8,947 nt of DNA, from the NCBI GenBank assembly GCA_902803125.1, contig CADCOZ010000155.1, positions 1 through 8,947 on the forward strand. Reading direction: 5' to 3'. Position 1 is the stretch's first letter. Every line of letters begins with the position of its first letter. The stretch comes from an uncultured Ruminococcus sp. (GTDB lineage: Bacteria; Bacillota; Clostridia; Oscillospirales; Acutalibacteraceae). Position numbers and translations under genes: made by a program. Shown piece by piece: positions 1 through 7,526 of this stretch. Below the pieces are notes generated by a model, which did no database searches, was not told the DNA's origin, and saw nothing but the letters and a program-made list of their open reading frames with translations.

Positions 1-2
1 AC

Positions 3-3000
3 TTGTTCATCATGCTCTATACATCCGGTTCCACGGGCGTTCCCAAGGGCGTTATGCTGGAGCATCATAATCTGTGCGACTTCTGTAACCTGTATATCAG
101 GGAACAGAATTTCACAGAAAACAGCCGTGCTTCTGCCTATGCCAGCTACGGCTTCGATGCCCATATGATTGATATGTATCCGGTATTGCTTTCCGGCGGC
201 CAGCTGCATATTATTGACGAGAGTATCCGGCTTGATCTCTTGGCCATCAAGGATTATTTCTATCAGAACGGCATTACACACGCCTTTATGACCACACAGG
301 TCGGCCGACAGTATGCGGATCTGTTCCCCACGGCAGAGTATCCCCATGTGCTGATTATCGGCGGTGAAAAGCTGGTACCCTTGCCTGCACCGCAGTTCCG
401 TTTGCTGAACGGCTACGGTCCCACCGAATGTACCATTTGTACCCATATCTATACGGTGGATAAGCTCTATCGGCGTGTACCGCTCGGAACACCGAACGTC
501 AACATGAAACAGTACGTGGTGGACAAACACATGAACCGTCTGCCCTTCGGTATGCCCGGTGAATTAGTGGTAGCGGGGCATCAGGTCGGCCGCGGCTATC
601 TGAACCGTCCCGAAAAGAATGCGGAGGTCTTTATCCGCAATCCGTTCTCCGATGAACCGGGCTATACACACGCTTACCGCACCGGTGATATTGTGCGTAT
701 CCTGCGGGGCGGTGTCATGGACTTCATCGGCCGCAACGACGGTCAGGTCAAGGTCAGAGGCTTCCGCATTGAATTGACGGAGGTTGAAGGTGTGATTCGT
801 CAGTTCCCCGGCATCAAAGATGCCACCGTGCAGGCGTTTGACGAAACCGGCGGCGGCAAGTTTGTAGCGGCCTATGTCGTGTCAGATGAACCCGTGGACG
901 TGGAAGCCCTCGGCGAGTTCATCAAGCGTGACAAGCCTGCCTATATGGTGCCGGCGGTCACCATGCAGATTGACCGCATTCCGTTGAACCAGAATCAGAA
1001 GGTTAATAAACGGGCTTTGCCCAAGCCTGAAAAGAAGGCGGAAAACACCATTCCGCCGCAGAACGAAACCCAAAAGAAAATCTTTGACTGTATTGCGGAG
1101 GTCATCGGCACCACGGCCTTCGGCATCAACAGCGATATCTTTGAAGCGGGTCTGACCTCTATCGGTGCCATCAAGCTGAACGTCATGCTGTCGTCTGCCT
1201 TTGATGTACCGGTGTCTATCAAAGACCTGCGGGCTAACAGTACGGTGCAGAGTTTGGAGGGCTTCTTTGCACAAAGCACAGCGGCCGAAACCTTTGAACT
1301 TCAGGACGACTACCCCATCACCCAGACACAAAACGGTATTTTCGTGGAATGTGTTGCCCATCCGAACACAACCACCTACAATATTCCGTTCCTGTTCCGT
1401 CTGTCGGAAAGCGTTGACCCCGAAAAGCTGAAGGCCGCCGCCGAAGCGATGATTAACGCTCACCCGTATCTGAAAACGGAGCTGTTCCTCAATGACAGCG
1501 GCGATATCCGTGCCAAGAGAAACGATTCTGCGGAACCGGTTGTGGAACTGATTCATACCGACACCCTGCCCGATAACATGGTACAGCCCTTTGACCTGCT
1601 GAACAGCAGGCTCTATCGTGTGAAGATTTACCAAACCAAGGAAACCAACTATCTCTTCTTAGAGTTCCACCATATCATCTGTGACGGCACCAGCGAAGCG
1701 GTTATGATTGAGGATATCAATGCGGCTTACGGCGGTGCGACCCTCGAAACCGAAAGCTATACCGGCTTTGAAGCGGCTTTGGCTGAGGAAAAAGCCCGTC
1801 AGAGTGAAGCCTATGACAAAGCGAAGGCTTACTATGACCAACTGTTCAGCGGGGCGGATTCCGATTTCCTGCCGTCCAGAGATGTGAACGAGCCGGAGCC
1901 GTCCTCCCATCAGTTCAAGATACCGTCCACCATGGATATCAGTGCCGTCAAGGCCTTCTGTGAAAAGAACGGTGTCACGCTGAACGCCTTCTTTAACGCC
2001 GTCTTTGCCTTTGTGCTGGCCAAATACAACTACAAGACCGAAGCCGTCTATACCACGATTTATAACGGCCGCAACGATTCCCGCTTGGCTCGTTCCGTGA
2101 CCATGTTGGTCAAGACATTCCCGGTTTACTGTAACCTTGGCGGCGACATCAAGGTAACCGACCTGCTCAAAACCACCGGTGAACAGCTCATTGGCAGTAT
2201 GGAAAACGACATCTATTCCTTTGCGGAAATCGCCCGTGCCTATGACATTCCGGCGGACATCATGTTTGCCTATCAGGGCGATGGCTTTGCCTTTACCGAA
2301 ATCGGCGGCGCCCGTGCCGAAATGATTTCGCTGGCACTCGGTGAGGCCAAGGCTCCGCTGAACATCAATGTGGCGATACGAAAGGGCAAGGTGCTGTTCG
2401 CCTGCGACTACCGTTCCGACCGCTATTCAGAAGCCTTTATGCGTGGCTTTGTGGCCTGCATGGAAAAGACCGCCGAGCAGTTCACGGTCAAAACCCTGCT
2501 CAAAGAGGTGTCCGTCATGACCAAGGGAGCCGCCAAACGGATTGACGGTTTCAACGCTACCGAGGTCAAGATACCCTATACCACCTGCAATAAGCTCTTT
2601 GAGGAGCAGGTTGAAAAGCACCCCGACAAAATCGCTGTGATTGCCAATAACGTATCGCTGACCTATACACAGCTGAACGAAAACGCCAACCGTGTGGCGT
2701 GGAACCTCATCGGCGGCGGTGTGCAGGTAGATGAAATGGTCGGCGTGATGATGCCGAGAACGGTTTACGCTTATGCTGCCCGTGAAGGTGTCCTGAAAGC
2801 CGGTGCCGCCTTCATGCCGCTGGCACCCGACTATCCCGATGACCGTGTATCTTATATTCTCGAAAACTCCGGTGCCAAGCACCTTGTTACCACAGCGGCT
2901 CTCGCTGAGGAACGCAAAGCCCTGTTTGAGAAAGCCGGCATGAAAGTACACGTCATGGAAACCATGCTGACAACCGGCCAAACCGACAACCCCAAAACGC

Positions 3001-5531
3001 TTGTACAGCCCGAAAACCTCTGCTACTGCATCTATACGTCCGGCTCGACAGGCAAGCCCAAAGGCGTGATGATTGAGCATCATTCACTGGTGAACTTCGT
3101 CCATCATGACCCGATTAACGTCCAGTCCTGCGAATTTGTCGATAACATGACGGTATCCTTAGCATTGGCGGCGCTGACCTTTGACGTTTCCGTGCTGGAA
3201 GAAAGCCTCGGCTTGTATCACGGCGGCACCGTGGCTATGGCTACGGATGAGGAAATCAACAACCCTGTTCTCTTAGCCGAAATGATGCAGAGAACCGGTG
3301 TTGATGTCATGAAGTGTACACCGTCCTACATGAACAATATGCTGGATGTGCCGCAGGTCGCCAAGGTGCTGTGCCGCATGAAGGCGATTGATATCGGTGC
3401 AGAAGCCTTCCCCGCTCCGCTCTATGACAAAATGCGCCGTGCCGGCATCACGGCCAAGATTCACAACGGTTACGGCCCCACCGAAGCCACCATTACCACC
3501 TCGATTGATTATCTGACCTCGAACAAAATCACCATCGGACAGCCGCTGTGTAATACAAAGGTGGTCATGCTGGATCCCTACGGCCATGAACTGCCGTGTG
3601 ATGTGCCGGGTGAACTGACGATTCTCGGCGAATGTGTCGGCAGAGGATATGTGGCCAACGAAAAGCTGAACCGTGAGAAGTTCATTACCTTTAACGGCCT
3701 GCCGGCTTACCGAAGCGGTGACCTCGCCCGCTGGGGTCGGGACGGCAAGATTTACTTCATGGGCAGAATGGACAATCAGGTGAAGCTCAGAGGTCTGCGC
3801 ATCGAACTGGATGAAATCGAAAACGTGATGAACGCCTATCCGTCCGTGACCCGCAGTGTGGTGCTGGTCAAGGAAAGCGAACAGGCGGGACAGTATCTGT
3901 GTGCGTACTTTGCGGCAGGTGTCAAGGTGGATACCGCCGATTTGGCCGCTCACATGGGCAAGAGTCTGGCCAAGTATATGGTTCCCTCTGTTTTTGTACA
4001 GTTGGATGCCATTCCGATGACCGCCAACGGCAAGGTCGATAAGAAAGCCCTGCCCGAACCCGTGGTAGAAGCAGAAGAACGGGACTATGTGGCACCGAAA
4101 ACAGCCTTGCAGGAGAAACTCTGCGGTATGTTTGCCTATGCCCTCGGTACCGATAAGGTCAGCATTACCGACAACTTCTTTGAAATCGGCGGCACCTCGC
4201 TGACGGCTTCCAAGATTGCCATGAAAGCCATGATGGAACAGCTCCCCATCGCATTCAAGGATATATTCGACTATCCCACCGTTGAAGCGATGGAAAAATA
4301 CACCAGCGGCAAGATGCAGACGACCCCCGAAGCCAAGGAGGAAATGAAGGTTACCGAAAGCAACGCCCTTTCACATAACACAGCCGCCTTTGCGACCGAT
4401 GACGTGAAGGAAACAGCGGTGGACACCGGTAATATCCTGCTGACGGGTGCCACAGGATTCCTTGGTATCCATGTGCTGAAATGTCTGCTCGACACCACCG
4501 ACAAAACCATTTACTGTCTGCTGAGAGCCAACAGTGATACGGCCGATCACCGACTGAAAAATATGCTCATGTACTACTTTGACAACCCGATGGCAGAGCT
4601 GTTCGGCAGCCGCATTCACGTTATCAAGGGCGATATCACCGACAGGGATTTGGTGCTGTCCCTCGATGCGTATGACTTCCGCACGGTCATCAACTGTGCG
4701 GCCTGCGTGAAGCATTTTGTGCAGGATGATACCCTTGACCGCATCAACTGGCACGGTGTGGAAAACCTGATTGACCTTTGCATCAAGGCCAAACGCCGTT
4801 TGGTGCAGGTTTCTACGGTCAGCGTGGCCGGCACCGGCACCACCGATAAACTCAACCCCGACAAAAAGATTCACGAAAACGAACTGTATTTCGGACAGAA
4901 CCTTGATAACAAGTATGCCAACACCAAGTTCAAGGCCGAACAGGTACTGCTGAGAGCCGTTGAAAAGGACGGTCTGGACGGCATGATTGTCCGTGTCGGC
5001 AACCTGATGAGCCGTTACAGTGACGGTGAATTCCAAATCAACTTTGTTACCAATAACTTTATGCGCAGTCTGCGAGCCTATGCCAAACTGGGCATGATGC
5101 CGGTGGCAGCTCTGGACAGACCGGTGGAGTTCTCCCCCATCGACTGCACAGCGGCGGCGGTTGTCACCCTGTCCACTACCGCTCATGAATTCACGGTATT
5201 CCATGCCACCAACGGACACCATGTGCAGATGGGCGATGTAGTGGAAGCCATGAACCGTATCGGCATTCCGATTAAAACCGTCAAGATGCAGGAATTCCAG
5301 CAGGCGTTCAACGAAGCACTGTCCGATGAGAAGATGAACGAAATTCTTTCACCGCTGATTTCCTATAAATCTTCTGCCGGCGAAGCCGCACAGTTCTTTA
5401 TCGGACACGACAACAGCTTTACCACCAAAATGCTGTATCAGCTTGGTTTCAAGTGGCCGATCATCAACGAGGACTATCTGGCCAATGCGTTTGACGCACT
5501 GGAAGGCTTCGGCTTCTTCACGGAGGATTAA
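3..5531 (+). CDS. Nonribosomal peptide synthetase, 5'-truncated, A-T-C-A-T-R with terminal thioester reductase
   Basis: This is the C-terminal 1842 residues of a cytoplasmic multimodular NRPS. The frame is open at the left edge and begins inside adenylation core A3, so the apparent TTG start is not real. Residues here count from base 3. Domains in order: A1 (to about 345; YTSGSTG near 6-12, NGYGPTE 136-142, YRTGD near 225, A10 lysine K333); T1 (about 352-425, carrier serine S386 in the variant core GLTSI); C (about 437-850, active site HHIICDG 556-562, no epimerase before it, so probably LCL type); A2 (about 865-1355, YTSGSTG near 1011, NGYGPTE 1155-1161, YRSGD, A10 lysine K1344); T2 (S1399 in GGTSL); R domain (about 1478-1842, TGATGFLG around 1481-1488, Y1638 and K1642 of YxxxK, S1604/T1605). 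The R domain is an SDR-type thioester reductase that releases the chain as an aldehyde or alcohol. All cores look intact, so the enzyme is probably active. At least two residues are incorporated; an upstream C or loading domain is probably outside the window. Confidence 0.96.
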   Translation: MFIMLYTSGSTGVPKGVMLEHHNLCDFCNLYIREQNFTENSRASAYASYGFDAHMIDMYPVLLSGGQLHIIDESIRLDLLAIKDYFYQNGITHAFMTTQVGRQYADLFPTAEYPHVLIIGGEKLVPLPAPQFRLLNGYGPTECTICTHIYTVDKLYRRVPLGTPNVNMKQYVVDKHMNRLPFGMPGELVVAGHQVGRGYLNRPEKNAEVFIRNPFSDEPGYTHAYRTGDIVRILRGGVMDFIGRNDGQVKVRGFRIELTEVEGVIRQFPGIKDATVQAFDETGGGKFVAAYVVSDEPVDVEALGEFIKRDKPAYMVPAVTMQIDRIPLNQNQKVNKRALPKPEKKAENTIPPQNETQKKIFDCIAEVIGTTAFGINSDIFEAGLTSIGAIKLNVMLSSAFDVPVSIKDLRANSTVQSLEGFFAQSTAAETFELQDDYPITQTQNGIFVECVAHPNTTTYNIPFLFRLSESVDPEKLKAAAEAMINAHPYLKTELFLNDSGDIRAKRNDSAEPVVELIHTDTLPDNMVQPFDLLNSRLYRVKIYQTKETNYLFLEFHHIICDGTSEAVMIEDINAAYGGATLETESYTGFEAALAEEKARQSEAYDKAKAYYDQLFSGADSDFLPSRDVNEPEPSSHQFKIPSTMDISAVKAFCEKNGVTLNAFFNAVFAFVLAKYNYKTEAVYTTIYNGRNDSRLARSVTMLVKTFPVYCNLGGDIKVTDLLKTTGEQLIGSMENDIYSFAEIARAYDIPADIMFAYQGDGFAFTEIGGARAEMISLALGEAKAPLNINVAIRKGKVLFACDYRSDRYSEAFMRGFVACMEKTAEQFTVKTLLKEVSVMTKGAAKRIDGFNATEVKIPYTTCNKLFEEQVEKHPDKIAVIANNVSLTYTQLNENANRVAWNLIGGGVQVDEMVGVMMPRTVYAYAAREGVLKAGAAFMPLAPDYPDDRVSYILENSGAKHLVTTAALAEERKALFEKAGMKVHVMETMLTTGQTDNPKTLVQPENLCYCIYTSGSTGKPKGVMIEHHSLVNFVHHDPINVQSCEFVDNMTVSLALAALTFDVSVLEESLGLYHGGTVAMATDEEINNPVLLAEMMQRTGVDVMKCTPSYMNNMLDVPQVAKVLCRMKAIDIGAEAFPAPLYDKMRRAGITAKIHNGYGPTEATITTSIDYLTSNKITIGQPLCNTKVVMLDPYGHELPCDVPGELTILGECVGRGYVANEKLNREKFITFNGLPAYRSGDLARWGRDGKIYFMGRMDNQVKLRGLRIELDEIENVMNAYPSVTRSVVLVKESEQAGQYLCAYFAAGVKVDTADLAAHMGKSLAKYMVPSVFVQLDAIPMTANGKVDKKALPEPVVEAEERDYVAPKTALQEKLCGMFAYALGTDKVSITDNFFEIGGTSLTASKIAMKAMMEQLPIAFKDIFDYPTVEAMEKYTSGKMQTTPEAKEEMKVTESNALSHNTAAFATDDVKETAVDTGNILLTGATGFLGIHVLKCLLDTTDKTIYCLLRANSDTADHRLKNMLMYYFDNPMAELFGSRIHVIKGDITDRDLVLSLDAYDFRTVINCAACVKHFVQDDTLDRINWHGVENLIDLCIKAKRRLVQVSTVSVAGTGTTDKLNPDKKIHENELYFGQNLDNKYANTKFKAEQVLLRAVEKDGLDGMIVRVGNLMSRYSDGEFQINFVTNNFMRSLRAYAKLGMMPVAALDRPVEFSPIDCTAAAVVTLSTTAHEFTVFHATNGHHVQMGDVVEAMNRIGIPIKTVKMQEFQQAFNEALSDEKMNEILSPLISYKSSAGEAAQFFIGHDNSFTTKMLYQLGFKWPIINEDYLANAFDALEGFGFFTED
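4434..5528 (+). other. Terminal thioester reductase (R/TD) domain of the NRPS
   Basis: The last 365 or so residues of the synthetase form an extended short-chain dehydrogenase domain in place of a thioesterase. Visible marks are the Rossmann glycine motif TGATGFLG, the strand ending in VSTVSVAGTG that supplies the catalytic Ser/Thr, the YANTK pair (Y1638, K1642), and the segment VRVGNLMSR typical of this reductase family. Known members use NAD(P)H to reduce the peptidyl-phosphopantetheine thioester by two electrons to an aldehyde, and some go on to the alcohol. The sequence does not show which occurs here. It is joined to T2 by a low-complexity linker of about 45 residues (about 1433-1475). 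Confidence 0.92.
5522..5526 (+). promoter_or_regulatory. Ribosome binding site of the MATE gene, inside the NRPS 3' end
   Basis: GGAGG lies 8 bases before the ATG at 5535 and overlaps the last codons of the synthetase, whose stop is 5529-5531. The start is therefore well supported, and the two genes are probably translationally coupled on one transcript. Confidence 0.85.
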
Positions 5532-5534
5532 GCC

Positions 5535-7304
5535 ATGACAAGAAATGACTATCTGATCAAGCGAAAATTTAACAGCTATCTGGTGCCGGGAATTCTGATG
5601 GTCGTAGCGATGCAGTTGGGCAATATTGTGGACAGTATTCTGGTCAGTATGTTCATTGACATTGACGGCCTGACCGCCATCTCCCTGAGTATGCCGGCAC
5701 TGTGCTTCATGCAGATGTTTGGCTTTACCATCGGCGTAGGCGGTGCCATCACGATTTCCGTCATGTTAGGCAAGCGGCAAATCAAAGAGGCTTCCGGAGT
5801 CTTTTCCGTTTGTATCGTTGCGGTAACAGCAGTGTCCCTGCTGTTTACCGTCCTGTCCTTCTTCATCACCCACCCGCTGACCCTGCTGTTGGCTTCGACC
5901 CCTGAATTACAGGCACTGCTGGAGCCGTATCTGTTCATCTTTATCTGCTTCATTCCCACCCTCAATGTATGTCTGGTGCTGGCCAATATGATGACGGTAG
6001 ACAACAACCCGAAATTAGGAGCGGCGGCTTTTGTCGTCGCCAACGCCGTCAACCTGATTCTTGACTATATCTTTCTGAAATACGCCAATATGGGTATGAC
6101 GGGAGCGGCTTTGTCGTCCATCATCGGCTTTGGTGTCGGCATCTTTATGATCATTCCCTATGCTTTCTCCAAAAAGAGAATGCTGCGGTTCAGTCTGCGT
6201 GAGGGACTGAGGCAAATCAAAACCATCGGCACGGTCATCAAAAACGGTCTGCCGCAGGCTATGTATTTTGTCATGCTGATTCTGAAATACTATATCCTCA
6301 ACGCCTTTATTCAGAATACCCTCGGTGCGGATAATATGTCGATCTACGCCGTGTGCATCAACTCGGTCAATATTGTCAGGCTGTTTGTGGAGGGCATTAT
6401 CGGCGTGGTGCAGACCATCGGCGGCGTTCTCTACGGCGAAAAAGATTATTACGGTATCCGCCGATTGGTCAGAAGAACCGTTCTCTTCAGCGGTGTAGCC
6501 GTGGCCGTACTGACGGCGGTGTTCATCATCTGGCCGCAGATCATTCTGACGATCTTTTCCTTCAACAAGCCGGATCTGTATGAAGAAGCCATGCTCAGTG
6601 TACGGCTGTTCAGCCTCAGTTTCGGACTGTATGCCGCCAACCGTGTGGTGCAGGTGTATTACCCGACCATTCTCAAAGCGAAACTCTCTACGATTGATAC
6701 CGTGCTGGACGGTTTCGTGATATTGGTACCGGTCACCATGCTGTTTATCGGTACCATTGGTGTACTCGGTATCAGTATCGCCGCCGTTGTCACGGAAGGT
6801 CTGACCTTTGCGTGTGTTTGTGTCTATCGAATCATTCAGCAGAAGCGTGGCAAGCTGCCGCAGAAGGGCTTCCTGATGATACCGGAAAAAGACAGAGAAA
6901 ACTGGGCGGACATTACCGTTCAGGGAACCGCTGAGCAGGCCGTGGAGATTTCCCGACAGCTGATTGAGTGCTGTAAAGCGCACAACGTCCCGCCGGAGCA
7001 ATACAATGCGATTGGTATTGCCGCCGAGGAATTGACGGTAAATATTGCCCGTTACGGTTACAAAGGAAACAAGCCGAACTATATTGACATCAGTCTGTCG
7101 CAGGCCGATGACAAGATGATTCTGCGGGTACGGGATGACGGTGTGCCGTTCAATCCGACAGAATACAGTCCGGAAGAAAGTGAAACCTTCCAGCTGGGCG
7201 GCATCAGCCTGATCAAAGCGATTGCCGACAAGATGACCTATACCCGTGTTCTGAACATGAACAACACCGTCATAGAAGTTGCACTGACCCCCGCTAAAAC
7301 CTAA
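5535..7304 (+). CDS. MATE-family efflux transporter fused to a C-terminal RsbW-like (GHKL) ATPase domain
   Basis: A 589-residue membrane protein. Residues 1 to about 445 are a polytopic MATE-type exporter: about 12 hydrophobic segments in two halves, with the second half starting near residue 230 after a basic loop (SKKRMLRFSLREGLRQIK). MATE proteins are cation-coupled antiporters usually about 450 residues long, so the remaining 140 or so are extra. That tail, after a basic linker (QQKRGKLPQKG), has the marks of a HATPase_c_2/anti-sigma kinase fold: N-box EELTVN 498-503, DDG 534-536 (G1 box), GG 555-556 and NNT 576-578 near the end. The gene starts three bases after the NRPS stop with an embedded Shine-Dalgarno, so it belongs to the same operon. 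Probable role: export of, or self-protection from, the NRPS product, with the tail perhaps binding ATP or acting on a sigma or anti-anti-sigma partner. Substrate and tail function are inferred. The fold call is firm for MATE and good for the ATPase domain. Confidence 0.9.
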   Translation: MTRNDYLIKRKFNSYLVPGILMVVAMQLGNIVDSILVSMFIDIDGLTAISLSMPALCFMQMFGFTIGVGGAITISVMLGKRQIKEASGVFSVCIVAVTAVSLLFTVLSFFITHPLTLLLASTPELQALLEPYLFIFICFIPTLNVCLVLANMMTVDNNPKLGAAAFVVANAVNLILDYIFLKYANMGMTGAALSSIIGFGVGIFMIIPYAFSKKRMLRFSLREGLRQIKTIGTVIKNGLPQAMYFVMLILKYYILNAFIQNTLGADNMSIYAVCINSVNIVRLFVEGIIGVVQTIGGVLYGEKDYYGIRRLVRRTVLFSGVAVAVLTAVFIIWPQIILTIFSFNKPDLYEEAMLSVRLFSLSFGLYAANRVVQVYYPTILKAKLSTIDTVLDGFVILVPVTMLFIGTIGVLGISIAAVVTEGLTFACVCVYRIIQQKRGKLPQKGFLMIPEKDRENWADITVQGTAEQAVEISRQLIECCKAHNVPPEQYNAIGIAAEELTVNIARYGYKGNKPNYIDISLSQADDKMILRVRDDGVPFNPTEYSPEESETFQLGGISLIKAIADKMTYTRVLNMNNTVIEVALTPAKT

Positions 7305-7324
7305 TCCCCACCCCACGGAATGTT

Positions 7325-7405
7325 GGAGGGCTTTGCCCCTGAACTCCCTAAAGGGACTAACTTCGTGTCGCCCACAAGCCTTTGAAAAGCTTGCGAAAAA
7401 CTTTT
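7325..7405. repeat. Cluster of short inverted repeats, possible degenerate dispersed palindromic element
   Basis: Between the MATE stop and the terminator there is no credible gene. The stretch contains several small stem-loops: GGGC/GCCC at 7328-7331 and 7335-7338, TCCC/GGGA at 7345-7348 and 7353-7356, and AAAAG/CTTTT at 7385-7389 and 7401-7405. The style (GGAGGGCTTTGCCCC, then AGGGACT) resembles palindromic intergenic repeats I recall from Ruminococcaceae genomes, but only one copy is in this window, so dispersal cannot be shown here. Confidence 0.35.
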
Positions 7406-7407
7406 AA

Positions 7408-7436
7408 CTTGATGAAAGATTTCGTTTTCCGTCAAG
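7408..7436. repeat. Inverted repeat with a 12-position stem
   Basis: CTTGATGAAAGA at 7408-7419 faces TTTTCCGTCAAG at 7425-7436 around a 5-base loop. The outer five pairs (CTTGA/TCAAG) are perfect; inside are two G-T wobbles and one A-C mismatch. No T tract follows, so it is not a standard terminator. It may be part of the same decayed element as the hairpins to its left, or an RNA processing or stabilising hairpin at the 3' end of the operon transcript. Confidence 0.4.
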
Positions 7437-7476
7437 GCCGGTGCGATTGCGTCCGAAACCTTTTATATGCCAATTG

Positions 7477-7513
7477 AAAAACCCGCCTATCCCTATCGGA
7501 AGGCGGGTTTTTT
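7477..7513. terminator. Bidirectional rho-independent terminator between convergent genes
   Basis: AAAAACCCGCCT at 7477-7488 pairs with AGGCGGGTTTTT at 7501-7512 around a 12-base loop. T7508-T7513 follow on the + strand and A7477-A7481 give five U residues on the - strand. It can end the NRPS-MATE transcript (stop 173 bases upstream) and the facing gene, whose stop codon is only 13 bases away at 7527-7529. Confidence 0.9.
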
Positions 7514-7526
7514 GGGTGCAAAACGG

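Noticed and set aside
3..5. TTG as the start codon of the NRPS
   Set aside because: It falls within adenylation motif A3 with about 150 or more domain residues missing upstream, so the frame simply continues beyond the left edge.
882..5222. Several - strand frames of 80-280 codons opposite the NRPS
   Set aside because: All lie antisense to intact NRPS domains, lack ribosome binding sites and show complement-type composition.
6015..7316. Long open frame (433 codons) on the - strand opposite the MATE gene
   Set aside because: It is antisense to a gene with clear membrane and ATPase motifs. Its translation is rich in His, Gln, Asp and Arg with no family pattern, as expected from the complement of a GC-biased gene.
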